Below the pieces are notes generated by a model. That model searched no databases and was not told the origin of the DNA. It saw only the letters and a program-made list of their open reading frames with translations. A stretch of 33,231 nucleotides of DNA from CAZSRL01 sp964609615 (GTDB lineage Bacteria > Bacillota_I > Bacilli_A > RF39 > UBA660), in contig CAZSRL010000009.1 of NCBI GenBank assembly GCA_964609615.1, forward strand, positions 1 through 33,231, written 5' to 3'. Of this stretch, positions 1 through 7,515 are shown piece by piece. The position numbers were made by a program, and so were the translations under genes. The number at the start of each line of letters is the position of its first letter. Within the stretch, counting starts at the first letter, position 1.

Positions 1-278
1 CAGACTCATCTTTAAGCAAAGCTTTAAAGGCTCCTTTAATATTACTATCACATTCGGTATTAGCAGTCATTTCTAACTGTTATCCCCAACTTAAAGGTAG
101 ATAATCCACGTGTTACTCACCCGTCCGCCACTAGGTGCAAAATCCACGTCCACTTTCAATCAATAATCGAGCAAGCTCTCATACATCTTTCCAGTTTCAG
201 TGGGGCACCTCGTACGACTTGCATGTCTTAGGCATGCCGCCAGCGTTTATCCTGAGCCAGGATCAAACTCTCAAAAAA
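1..278 (-). rRNA. rrs: 16S ribosomal RNA, 5' end (partial)
   Basis: Read on the minus strand, the universal 5' 16S primer-site sequence (AGAGTTTGATCCTGGCTCAG) lies at 251-270. It is followed by the conserved helix around GGCGGCATGCC, the ATGCAAGTCG segment and, further in, GGCGGACGGGTGAGTAACACG. The gene runs off the left edge, so only about 278 nt of the 5' domain are present. The mature 5' end is placed a few bases before the GAGAGTTTG block by analogy with Bacilli and is good to within about 5 nt. The promoter and a boxA-like leader lie just upstream. Confidence 0.97.
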
Positions 279-344
279 AAATAAATTTTTATTTATAAAG
301 AATTGATTTGCATTTAATCCTGACTATGAAACTCATATTTTACC

Positions 345-360
345 CAGTTTTCAAAGATCA
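345..360 (-). promoter_or_regulatory. boxA-like antitermination motif in rRNA leader
   Basis: On the minus strand this reads TGATCTTTGAAAACTG, close to the leader/spacer motif of rRNA operons in Firmicutes that binds the Nus antitermination complex. It lies between the rRNA promoter and the 16S 5' end, where such a site is expected. The match is by eye. Confidence 0.55.
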
Positions 361-391
361 TTCAAAGCTGTTTTGGTCAAGTTGCTTATCA

Positions 392-462
392 AATATAACA
401 CGCCTTGACGAAAGTGTCAACACTTTTTTTACATTTTTTTTGCATTTTTTTACATTTTTTTT
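392..462 (-). promoter_or_regulatory. rRNA operon promoter with phased A-tract upstream element
   Basis: On the minus strand there is a perfect -35 TTGACA (415-420), a 17 bp spacer and a -10 TATATT (392-397), about 110 bp upstream of 16S. Directly upstream of the -35 lie four A-tracts of 7-8 bases starting at about 424, 434, 445 and 455, so repeating every 10-11 bp on one face of the helix. Phased A-tracts bend DNA, and AT-rich upstream elements bind the RNA polymerase alpha subunit. Both properties fit a very strong stable-RNA promoter. Confidence 0.85.
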
Positions 463-509
463 ATTTTCATAATAAAACATACTTTAAAGTGCACTTTTTC
501 GCTTATAAT

Positions 510-543
510 AATAAAGATATTCGTATAATAGAATATCTTTATT
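510..543 (-). terminator. AT-rich hairpin downstream of the DUF402 gene
   Basis: A perfect 13 bp inverted repeat (510-522 and 531-543) encloses an 8-base loop. It lies 33 bp past the stop of the DUF402 gene and ahead of the rRNA promoter. The stem is almost all A/T and is not followed by a clean U run on the minus strand, so it is a weak terminator candidate. Its position suggests it insulates the rRNA operon. Confidence 0.4.
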
Positions 544-575
544 ACATATTATTATATGTTTAAATATAATAAATA

Positions 576-1112
576 TTACAGAGAATTATCAACACTTTTA
601 TAAATATTATAATAATGTTGTATTACTTCATCACTAAACAAATCTTTATTGTTTCTTTTCATTTCAATTAATTCATTTAACGAATGTTTTACAATCATAT
701 CAATTTCTTTAGAATACCTCATGATTTTTTTATGATACTTATATTCATTTCTATCTAATATCTTAAATCCACCATCTGGAAAAACTCTTAAGTCTAAATC
801 GTAATCAATGTATTTTATAGTATTATCTTCAATTATATATGGACTTGCAATATTACAATAATAAAATAAACCAATTTTTTTGAACTGCGCTATAACATTA
901 AACCATTTCTTTTTATAAAAGAATATTATTGCAGGTTCTTTAGTATACCATTTTCTTCCATCATTTTTTGTTACAAGAGCATTTTTATTACCAATTACTA
1001 AATAATCATCATTATCTTCTAATACTATTGCTTCTTTAGACGTTTCATACAACACACCATTATGTTTATAACAATGTATAATTAATTTCTCTCCTTCTTT
1101 CATTTTTTTCAT
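576..1112 (-). CDS. DUF402 nucleoside di-/triphosphate phosphatase (Ntdp/YgaC family)
   Basis: The protein has 178 residues, the usual size for the DUF402 family that includes Bacillus YgaC and the Staphylococcus aureus nucleoside tri-/diphosphatase Ntdp. The family signature is the Asp-rich strand at residues 101-114 (YIDYDLDLRVFPDG), which supplies metal-binding aspartates, preceded by the conserved WYTKEPAI segment near residue 55. The protein is likely cytosolic and hydrolyses nucleoside di-/triphosphates; that role is inferred from the family. The start at 1112 has an AGAGG Shine-Dalgarno 8 nt upstream; a second ATG three codons in is possible. It sits 55 bp downstream of the protease gene on the same strand and could be the last gene of that run. 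Confidence 0.85.
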   Translation of the reverse strand: MKKMKEGEKLIIHCYKHNGVLYETSKEAIVLEDNDDYLVIGNKNALVTKNDGRKWYTKEPAIIFFYKKKWFNVIAQFKKIGLFYYCNIASPYIIEDNTIKYIDYDLDLRVFPDGGFKILDRNEYKYHKKIMRYSKEIDMIVKHSLNELIEMKRNNKDLFSDEVIQHYYNIYKSVDNSL

Positions 1113-1167
1113 CTACTTAACCTCTGAATTTATTATATCATAATTTCTATTAAAAATAAAAGATGCA

Positions 1168-2466
1168 CTATTTAAGTACATCTAATGCTTTTTGTAGTTG
1201 ATTGTCTACTTCATTATTACTAGTTTTTTCATCATATATAATTGTGTAGTCAGGTACTATCCCTGTTCCATTTATGCTTTCTCCTTTAGGGCTTAACCAT
1301 TTAGCCGTAGTATATTTTACCATTGCTCCATCTTTTAAATTTTTAGCTTGTTGAACAGTTCCTTTACCATAAGACTTTTCTCCAACAACAGTAACATTCT
1401 TCATGTTGTTTTTTAAGGCAAGTGTTAATATTTCAGAAGCTGATGCACTTTTTCCATTAATTAAAATTACAATATCATAATTTTTAGAATCTTTATTTAA
1501 TGCTTTATATTTTGTTATTTTATTCTTTGTTTTCAATTGATATATTATTTTTCCTTTAGGTAAGAATAAATCACTAATTTTATATGCAGTTTCTAAATAT
1601 CCTCCAGTATTATATCTAAGATCAATAATTAATTTATTTACTTTTTTAGCATCCATTTCTTTTAAAGCTTCTTTGAATTGTTTTGGAGAGGTTTGTGAAA
1701 AAGCTGTTAAATATATATATCCTACATTATCATAGTTTTCAGTATATATAACAGGATAATCAATTTTTTCTTTCTTCATAAAGTATTTTTTACTTATTCC
1801 ATCTCTTGATACTTCCATAGTGAATTTGTTATTTATTTGATATCTTATATAATTTGAAACATATGTAGAGCTTTTATCTTTTAAATCAGTATTATTTACT
1901 TTAGTAATTATATCTCCTTTTTTTAATCCGGCTTTTTTTGCAGGAGTTCCGTTAAATACTCTATTTATTTCTATTCCTTTTTCTGTATTAGTTATTTCAA
2001 CACCAACACCATCATATGTTCCATTCAGTTTTTGGTTTAATTCATCGCTTTGTTCTTCATCTAAATAACTAGAATTAGGATCATCTAAATAATTAAACAT
2101 TCCTTCCATAGCTGAGGTAATAAGTTCTTTCTTTTCAACTTTATTTACATAGTCTTTAAGTATTCTATTATATGTTTGTTCAAATTCTTGTAATTCGGTA
2201 TCTTTAACTATATTACTATCATTTAATTTTTCATAATTATGAAATACAAGCATTCCACTAGAAATACCAACTATAATTATCGTCAACATTACTATTATTA
2301 CCACTTCAACTAGATTAAATGTATAATGTCTTTTTTCAAATTCCTCTGTATCATTTTGTTTTTCAATCTTTTTAACTTTTTTTAATGTTGTTTTTGGTTT
2401 GATAGTATTTATTTCTTTTTTTTCTTTCTTTTTTATATTTAAAGTTTTCTTTTCATTTTGTTTCAT
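1168..2466 (-). CDS. C-terminal processing peptidase, S41 family (CtpA-like)
   Basis: This 432-residue protein has a Lys-rich cytoplasmic N-terminus, one membrane segment (about 52-76) and an extracytoplasmic part. A PDZ domain (about 140-230) with the GVGVEI and GTPAKKAGLKKGD signatures is followed by the S41 protease core. The catalytic dyad is visible as Ser342 in SASASEI and Lys368 in SYGKGTVQ, separated much as in E. coli Prc. Such enzymes trim extracytoplasmic proteins from their C-termini. The common C-terminal peptidoglycan-binding domain is absent. The start has an AGAGGTG ribosome site. The gene lies 78 bp after the 179-residue membrane protein gene and may be cotranscribed with it. 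The stop is TAG. Confidence 0.92.
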   Translation of the reverse strand: MKQNEKKTLNIKKKEKKEINTIKPKTTLKKVKKIEKQNDTEEFEKRHYTFNLVEVVIIVMLTIIIVGISSGMLVFHNYEKLNDSNIVKDTELQEFEQTYNRILKDYVNKVEKKELITSAMEGMFNYLDDPNSSYLDEEQSDELNQKLNGTYDGVGVEITNTEKGIEINRVFNGTPAKKAGLKKGDIITKVNNTDLKDKSSTYVSNYIRYQINNKFTMEVSRDGISKKYFMKKEKIDYPVIYTENYDNVGYIYLTAFSQTSPKQFKEALKEMDAKKVNKLIIDLRYNTGGYLETAYKISDLFLPKGKIIYQLKTKNKITKYKALNKDSKNYDIVILINGKSASASEILTLALKNNMKNVTVVGEKSYGKGTVQQAKNLKDGAMVKYTTAKWLSPKGESINGTGIVPDYTIIYDEKTSNNEVDNQLQKALDVLK

Positions 2467-2544
2467 TTCACACCTCTTTTAACTATACAAATAATATCAT
2501 AATTTAATAATTATTAAAAGTGAAATTATTATTAAAAAAGTGAA

Positions 2545-3084
2545 TTATACACCTAATTCACTTTTTATTTTATCTATATTTTCTATATATAACGTATTAG
2601 TACCATTTTCTATTTTCATTAATGTTGGTGTACTTATTTTTAATTCTCTAGCATCTTGAGCATAAGGATTACTATCTTTACTATAATATTTATTGTTGAA
2701 CCCAACTGACATATCTACCTTATATATAGGAAGATGTTTTTCTTTTGCATTATAGGTTTTTAAAACACTATTGTATTCAACCTTTTGTTTATTACCAAAG
2801 TATTCAAACGCTACATAATATTCATTTGGAGTTCTATTAAACACCATTCCAACATTTATATCTTCATAAGTAATAACTGATTCTGCTTTCGAACTAGGTT
2901 CATAGGTTGATAAATTTCCCTTATTAACTAAATATTTTGTTGCAAAATATATTCCACAAACAATAGCTAGTATTATTACTATTAATAAAATTCCTTTTTT
3001 TACTTCATCACTTATTACTATTTTTGGATATGTTTGTGTTTTTGCATAATTCTTTTGACTTCTTTTTTGTTTTCTATTTGCCAT
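2545..3084 (-). CDS. membrane-anchored thioredoxin-fold-like protein lacking CXXC
   Basis: The 179-residue protein has a basic N-terminus (about 1-28), one membrane segment (about 29-52) and a small extracytoplasmic domain. That domain resembles a thioredoxin fold by eye: a strand YYVAFEYF near 90, a helix, a second strand LPIYKVDM, and near the end TPTLMKIENG, which looks like the cis-proline loop followed by the last strands and helix. No cysteine pair is present where the CXXC would be, so a redox role is unlikely and a binding or chaperone-like role is possible. It is flanked on the same strand by the LolA-like lipoprotein (48 bp) and the protease (78 bp). The assignment is tentative. Confidence 0.6.
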   Translation of the reverse strand: MANRKQKRSQKNYAKTQTYPKIVISDEVKKGILLIVIILAIVCGIYFATKYLVNKGNLSTYEPSSKAESVITYEDINVGMVFNRTPNEYYVAFEYFGNKQKVEYNSVLKTYNAKEKHLPIYKVDMSVGFNNKYYSKDSNPYAQDARELKISTPTLMKIENGTNTLYIENIDKIKSELGV

Positions 3085-3132
3085 AATTACTCACCTAAAA
3101 AGAATTATAACATATAAATCGTATTTTTTACA

Positions 3133-4122
3133 CTATTTATTTGAACTTGATACTATTGTTGATGAAGCAATACTTACTAACTCTTCTTCACTTAAATTTT
3201 CTCCTACTAAATAATATTCTTTTCCATTTGTTGCCCAAGATAATGATGTATTAGTTAATGATCCAAGTGCTGTATCAACAAATGTTGGTTCTCCATATAC
3301 TGGTTCAATTTCAAATTCTTTTGACACTGTTGCATTTTCTTGCACTAAAGTAAATGGTTTATCTCCGCTAAAAGTCAATATAGTTCTTTCGGTTCCTTCT
3401 TCATTTACTTTTTCTTCACTACTTAATTCAGTACCTTTTGGCAAATACATTGGATATATTACTTCATCTAATTCTTTGCTTGTGGTTTGTTCTGTAGCAG
3501 GTGATTTATTACTATTTTTTAAACTAAAATAAGATTTTTTATATTTTATATTTTTGTTAAATTCTGTTACTTTAAATTTAATAATAGTTATTCCTTCTTC
3601 ATTTAATACTTCAACTTTACTAAGATCCATTTTTTTATTTAATGTTATTACTTCTTTTGTTAAATTTCTATTATTTGGATAATTAACTGATGTTGTAAAT
3701 ACATACTTTTTATCTTTTTTTACAAATGTTTTTCCTTTGTCATTTTCTAAATCATTTATAAGCGTTGATAAAATATATGCTTGAGAAGAATTGTTTGGCC
3801 ATTCACTTTGAAATTTGAAACTTTTATTAAGTGAAGGTGTAATAACATATACTCCATTATCATTTTTTAGTATTATTTGTTCATGATTATTCGATACATT
3901 TTTTAATTTTACTTTATAGTAATCTCCTTCACGATAAGCAACTTCAACTTTATATTTTATTATATCTTCATTATTTACTATTTCTAACATTCCTTTTAAA
4001 TTATAACTTTCAATTTTATTTACTTTTTTACTAAAATCTTTAGTTGCTTCATTTTTATCATATTTTCCACATCCACATAAGAATAAAGAACCAATTAGTA
4101 GCAATATTAAATATTTTTTCAT
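3133..4122 (-). CDS. LolA/YdcC-like lipoprotein
   Basis: The 329-residue protein has a lipoprotein signal peptide; the lipobox LFLCGC gives a lipidated Cys near 17-19. The rest resembles the LolA/LppX-like beta-barrel half seen in outer-membrane lipoprotein-sorting proteins and in Bacillus YdcC/GerS types: an N-terminal NYNLKG-like strand pattern (residues 38-60), a sequence of antiparallel strands, and a second domain after a short linker near residue 210. In a monoderm these proteins bind lipid-like molecules or act in cell-surface assembly; the exact ligand cannot be told. An AAGGAGG ribosome site precedes the start. It is the first gene of the minus-strand run 4122-576. Confidence 0.7.
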   Translation of the reverse strand: MKKYLILLLIGSLFLCGCGKYDKNEATKDFSKKVNKIESYNLKGMLEIVNNEDIIKYKVEVAYREGDYYKVKLKNVSNNHEQIILKNDNGVYVITPSLNKSFKFQSEWPNNSSQAYILSTLINDLENDKGKTFVKKDKKYVFTTSVNYPNNRNLTKEVITLNKKMDLSKVEVLNEEGITIIKFKVTEFNKNIKYKKSYFSLKNSNKSPATEQTTSKELDEVIYPMYLPKGTELSSEEKVNEEGTERTILTFSGDKPFTLVQENATVSKEFEIEPVYGEPTFVDTALGSLTNTSLSWATNGKEYYLVGENLSEEELVSIASSTIVSSSNK

Positions 4123-4217
4123 TTTTCCTCCTTTTTTAATAAATATTATGGTTTTATTTACTATTTATGAATAATATAAAAAAAACTGATTAAAATAATA
4201 ATAAATAAGGAGGGAAA

Positions 4218-4427
4218 ATGGAAACTTTACAAAAACTATGTTTAACCTTAACAATAATAGGAGCATTAAATTGGGGATTAGTTGCACTATTTGACTTTAA
4301 TTTAGTAAATGCTATATTTGGAATAGATTCTATAATTACAAATGTAATATATTCTCTAGTAGCTCTAGCCGGAATTATTAATATTGGGCTTTTAATTACA
4401 CCTTTTCATCCAGAAAAAAAAGCGTAA
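4218..4427 (+). CDS. DUF378 family small membrane protein (YuzA-like)
   Basis: The 69-residue protein has two hydrophobic segments (about 8-28 and 40-60) and the family hallmark GALNWGLVALF. It matches DUF378 (Bacillus YuzA), a widespread small inner-membrane family of unknown function. A perfect AAGGAGGG lies just before the ATG. The gene is monocistronic: upstream it diverges from the LolA-like gene, and its stop codon lies inside a terminator hairpin shared with cdaR on the other strand. Confidence 0.88.
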   Translation: METLQKLCLTLTIIGALNWGLVALFDFNLVNAIFGIDSIITNVIYSLVALAGIINIGLLITPFHPEKKA

Positions 4428-4440
4428 GTTTACGCTTTTT
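4417..4440. terminator. bidirectional terminator between the DUF378 gene and cdaR
   Basis: AAAAAGCGTAA (4417-4427) pairs with TTACGCTTTTT (4430-4440). The stem is flanked by an A run on one side and a T run on the other, so it can work in both directions. The DUF378 stop (4425-4427) is part of the stem, and the cdaR stop begins at 4440. Confidence 0.88.
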
Positions 4441-5804
4441 TATTTGTTTTTTATAATTAGTTTAACTGTTTTTGATTTTGGTGAATAAGTAAGTTTTAAA
4501 TCACTACCCGTTACTTTTATTGGAACATCCCATGTTCCTATTGTGTAATCAGTTAAATCAACATACGCTTTAATATCTTCTTCTTCTATACTTTCTAATA
4601 CAGAGGATACACCTCTTACAAGTACATTTACTTTAGTATCGTTAATAGAAGCAGCTAAAGCATTATACTTACTATTTAAGTTTTCCATTTCTACAGGTAT
4701 GTTATAGAACGTTTTAGATGATTGTGTTTGTATTTTTACTTTAATAGTAATATTAGTTGCACTAACGCTTCTTATTCCGCTAGGTTTCTTAATTGTTGCT
4801 TTAAACGTCTTATTTTTACTTAAGTTTTTAACATCTATTTCAACCGGAACGTTAGTAACTTTATTTAATGTAGATTCTTCACCATATATTCTTACTTTTT
4901 TAACGTCTGTTTCAATAGATTCAATTGCGCTTCCAGATTTCACTTCTCCTTTTGGAACAATTTTAATTGGAACTTCTTTACTTGGTGAAGTTAATATTAC
5001 AGTTGCATTTACTTTATTAGGCACAATCTCAATATTTTTAATTTCTTTTCCATTATCATCATACGCTACTAGTTTAACATTTTCTAATGTATATGTACCA
5101 GCACTTTTAGCATTTAATGCGCTTACATCTATAAGAGCTTTTACTGAAGAAACTTTCTTTAATATATCTTTTGAACTTTTAATAATAATTTCTTCTCTAT
5201 TTAACTTAATATTATCCACTATTAATGTTTCATTTAATTTATCCGAATTAATTATATCAGTAGTTAAAGTCCTAACATCACTTACTTTAGGATATATTAT
5301 AACAGTAATTTTAGATGGATCTAGTTTATAATCTAAAGTTTGAATTGGATTATTATATTTTAATTTAACTTTGTGAGTTCCAACTCCTAGTCCAGATAAA
5401 TCTAAACTTACAGAGTGTTCCCCTAATTGTTTTGCCAAATACAAATCACTTTTTCTTCCCATTAATGTAATATCTACAGAGCTAGGAATTCCTTCAACAA
5501 CATATACTTCCTCATTGTAAATTGCTTCAACTTTTTGATTGCTTAAAACTGTTGCTTCTGTTCCCACTAATTTAGATGCTTTTTGATCAACTGCAATAAA
5601 TGTTGCGAAAGCACAAACTAATGAAATTATTATTATTGCATTTTTTGAACTAAATAATTTTTCTAAATTAAAATTAGTTCCTCCAATTTTATCTATAATA
5701 AAATATACAAATCTACTTAATGGTGTAATAAATATTTTATCAATAATTTTCCATATTAATAAAAAGAATTTACCAATTATTTTAGCGATACTTTTAAATA
5801 TCTT
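4440..5804 (-). CDS. cdaR: CdaR, YbbR-domain regulator of diadenylate cyclase
   Basis: This is a membrane-anchored protein of 454 residues with one transmembrane segment near residue 55 followed by repeated YbbR domains; motifs such as VEGIPSSVDITLMG, YPKVSDVRTL and NIPVEMENL mark the repeats. CdaR binds CdaA from the outside and modulates c-di-AMP synthesis. I place the start at the ATG at 5804, because it has an AAGGTG ribosome site 6 nt upstream inside the end of cdaA. The reading frame extends ten codons further to a TTG at 5834 that lacks such a site. It overlaps cdaA by 11 bp, implying translational coupling. Confidence 0.9.
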   Translation of the reverse strand, partial: KIFKSIAKIIGKFFLLIWKIIDKIFITPLSRFVYFIIDKIGGTNFNLEKLFSSKNAIIIISLVCAFATFIAVDQKASKLVGTEATVLSNQKVEAIYNEEVYVVEGIPSSVDITLMGRKSDLYLAKQLGEHSVSLDLSGLGVGTHKVKLKYNNPIQTLDYKLDPSKITVIIYPKVSDVRTLTTDIINSDKLNETLIVDNIKLNREEIIIKSSKDILKKVSSVKALIDVSALNAKSAGTYTLENVKLVAYDDNGKEIKNIEIVPNKVNATVILTSPSKEVPIKIVPKGEVKSGSAIESIETDVKKVRIYGEESTLNKVTNVPVEIDVKNLSKNKTFKATIKKPSGIRSVSATNITIKVKIQTQSSKTFYNIPVEMENLNSKYNALAASINDTKVNVLVRGVSSVLESIEEEDIKAYVDLTDYTIGTWDVPIKVTGSDLKLTYSPKSKTVKLIIKNK

Positions 5805-6639
5805 CATCAGTATCACCTTCGCTTTCTTTTCCAATATCTTCTAATTCGATTTCTTCATCAGCATCATAGAAAGTATCTGTTTTTGTTTTAAGTCCTTCTA
5901 TAAGCATCATTCTTGTTTCGTCTAAAGATAAATTATAGTGTAATTCACTATCTTGAGCTATACTGACTCTACCAGTTTCCTCACTTACAATTAAACATAA
6001 AGCATCACTTATTTCTGATAATCCTAATGCCGCCCTATGTCTAGTACCTAATCTTTTTGATATATTTGGATTCATACTTGTTGGAAAAACACTTCCAGCA
6101 CAAGTTATTCTATCCCCTTGAATAATAACCCCTCCATCATGAAGTGGATTGTTTGGAAAAAAGATAGAAATAAGTAACTCGCTACTAATATCAGCATATA
6201 ACTTGTTAGCAGGTTCAATAAATTGACCAAGACCATAATCCTTTTCAATTACAATTAAGGCCCCAATTCTTTGTTTTTTTAAATATTCTGTAGCTTGCAT
6301 TATTTCAAATACTACTTTTTCTCTTTCATCAACAGTTAAAGTTTTATGTCTTCCTAAAAGTTGAGTTCTTCCTAAATTTTCTAAAACACTTCTAATTTCT
6401 GGTTGAAATATTATTATAAGCGCTAATGGTCCCCATTCGATAATATATTCTAATAATACTCCTACAGTATTTAAATTAAGTAAATCACTTAATATTTTAA
6501 TTATTATAATAAAAATTATACCCTTGAAAATCAAAACCATCTTAACATTATTTCTTAAACTTTTGATTACAAAGTAAAACATTGCCCAAACGATAGCTAT
6601 ATCAAGAACATAACCTAACATTGATAACATTGATGTCAT
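5794..6639 (-). CDS. cdaA: CdaA diadenylate cyclase (c-di-AMP synthase)
   Basis: The 281-residue membrane enzyme condenses two ATP into c-di-AMP, which controls potassium and osmolyte uptake and wall homeostasis. Three N-terminal membrane helices (about 8-25, 34-52, 60-78) precede the DAC domain. Its two signature motifs are seen as LHDGGVII at 166-173 (usually DGA, here DGG) and GTRHRAALG at 198-206. An acidic C-terminal tail follows. AGGAGGG lies 6 nt before the ATG. cdaR overlaps its end. glmM, which usually follows cdaR in Bacillota, is absent here: the next gene is the convergent DUF378 gene. Confidence 0.97.
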   Translation of the reverse strand: MTSMLSMLGYVLDIAIVWAMFYFVIKSLRNNVKMVLIFKGIIFIIIIKILSDLLNLNTVGVLLEYIIEWGPLALIIIFQPEIRSVLENLGRTQLLGRHKTLTVDEREKVVFEIMQATEYLKKQRIGALIVIEKDYGLGQFIEPANKLYADISSELLISIFFPNNPLHDGGVIIQGDRITCAGSVFPTSMNPNISKRLGTRHRAALGLSEISDALCLIVSEETGRVSIAQDSELHYNLSLDETRMMLIEGLKTKTDTFYDADEEIELEDIGKESEGDTDEDI

Positions 6640-6673
6640 ATTAATCCCTCCTACTTTTAAAAGTATAACAAAA

Positions 6674-6698
6674 AAAAGATATATATGCTATATCTTTT
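6674..6698 (-). terminator. terminator of the Pro/Glu-rich repeat gene
   Basis: A 10 bp A/T stem with AAAAGATATA at 6674-6683 and its complement at 6689-6698 has a 5-base loop and a T run beyond it on the minus strand. It lies 34 bp past the stop of the repeat-protein gene and just upstream of cdaA. Confidence 0.65.
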
Positions 6699-6731
6699 AA
6701 AATTTTTTTTAATTTTTTGTCAAATATTTAC

Positions 6732-7415
6732 TTATTTATTTTCAGGTGCTGGTTCAACAACTTTTGCTTCTTCTACTGGTGCTGGTTCAACAACTTTTGC
6801 TTCTTCTACTGGTGCTGGTTCAACAACAGGTTCTACAGGTGCAACAGGTGTTTCAATTGGTGTTGGTTCTGCAACTGGTGCTGGTTCAACAGATGGTGTT
6901 TGTTCCACTGGCGTAGTAAAATCAGTAAATCCTCCATCATTTGCTGGTGTTTCTTCAGGTGCAGGCTCTGCAACAGGTTCTGCCGGAGTCGGTTCAGCAA
7001 CAGGCACTGGTTCAGCAACAGGCACTGGTTCAGCAACAGGTTCTGTTGGAGTTTCTATTGGTGTTGGTTCTGCTGGCGTTTCAATTGGTGCTGGTTCTTC
7101 AGTTGGTGTTGCAGCATTCATTTCTACTGTTTCTCCTACCGCAGGTTCTATTGGTGTTTCTTCTACTGGAGTTTCAACTGGTGTTGATTCTGCAGCAGGT
7201 TCTGCTGGTGTTTCTATTGGTGCTGGTTCTTGTGGTGATACTGGTTGAGCAGCAACAACTGGCTCAACTTGAGCAACCTCTTCTCCGTTTCCTTTTGATT
7301 TTTTATCTTTACGTTTTAAATCCACTATGAAGCCTATTAAAGCAAATGCTAAAATAACAGCAGCGATTAAAAACCATAAATAATTATTTGCTAAGAATTC
7401 CAAAATGCTTTCCAT
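6732..7415 (-). CDS. membrane-anchored Pro/Glu/Ala/Val-rich repeat protein
   Basis: The 227-residue protein has one transmembrane segment (about 12-32), a basic stop-transfer stretch (DLKRKDKKSK) and then about 180 residues of low complexity built from short units such as EPAPIETPAE, EPVPVA and EPAPVEEAKVV. The tail is acidic, proline-spaced and probably extended. By the positive-inside rule the tail may be cytoplasmic, though with a single segment the topology is not settled. No enzymatic domain is seen. The function is unknown; a spacer or scaffold is possible. Tandem DNA repeats inside the gene (33 bp and 18 bp units) suggest length variation. The ribosome site is AAGGAGG. Confidence 0.75.
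   Translation of the reverse strand: MESILEFLANNYLWFLIAAVILAFALIGFIVDLKRKDKKSKGNGEEVAQVEPVVAAQPVSPQEPAPIETPAEPAAESTPVETPVEETPIEPAVGETVEMNAATPTEEPAPIETPAEPTPIETPTEPVAEPVPVAEPVPVAEPTPAEPVAEPAPEETPANDGGFTDFTTPVEQTPSVEPAPVAEPTPIETPVAPVEPVVEPAPVEEAKVVEPAPVEEAKVVEPAPENK
6745..6827. repeat. 33 bp tandem repeat, about 2.5 copies
   Basis: Two identical 33 bp units (6745-6777 and 6778-6810) and the first 17 bp of a third (6811-6827) encode an 11-residue unit containing EAKVVEPAPVE at the C-terminus of the repeat protein. Exact identity at the DNA level indicates recent slippage or duplication. Confidence 0.9.
6991..7044. repeat. 18 bp tandem repeat, 3 copies
   Basis: Three consecutive 18 bp units (6991, 7009, 7027; the first two identical, the third differing near its end) encode the six-residue unit VAEPVP/T in the same low-complexity protein. 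The whole 6745-7230 stretch is composed of related degenerate hexapeptide units. Confidence 0.85.
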
Positions 7416-7515
7416 TATTAATATTCCTCCTTATTCTTAATTATATATTAACATTTTATATTACTAATTTCAAGTAATTTTATTTATTATATTATATGTT
7501 GTTTTTTTTTATTTA

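Noticed and set aside
6745..7044. Possible CRISPR array from the tandem repeats
   Set aside because: The units are directly abutting, in frame and coding; there are no unique spacers and no cas genes.
6685..7248. Long plus-strand Gly/Ser/Thr-rich frame opposite the repeat protein
   Set aside because: It is the antisense of the low-complexity repeat gene, whose minus-strand frame has a strong ribosome site, a membrane helix and a terminator. The plus frame has no ribosome site.
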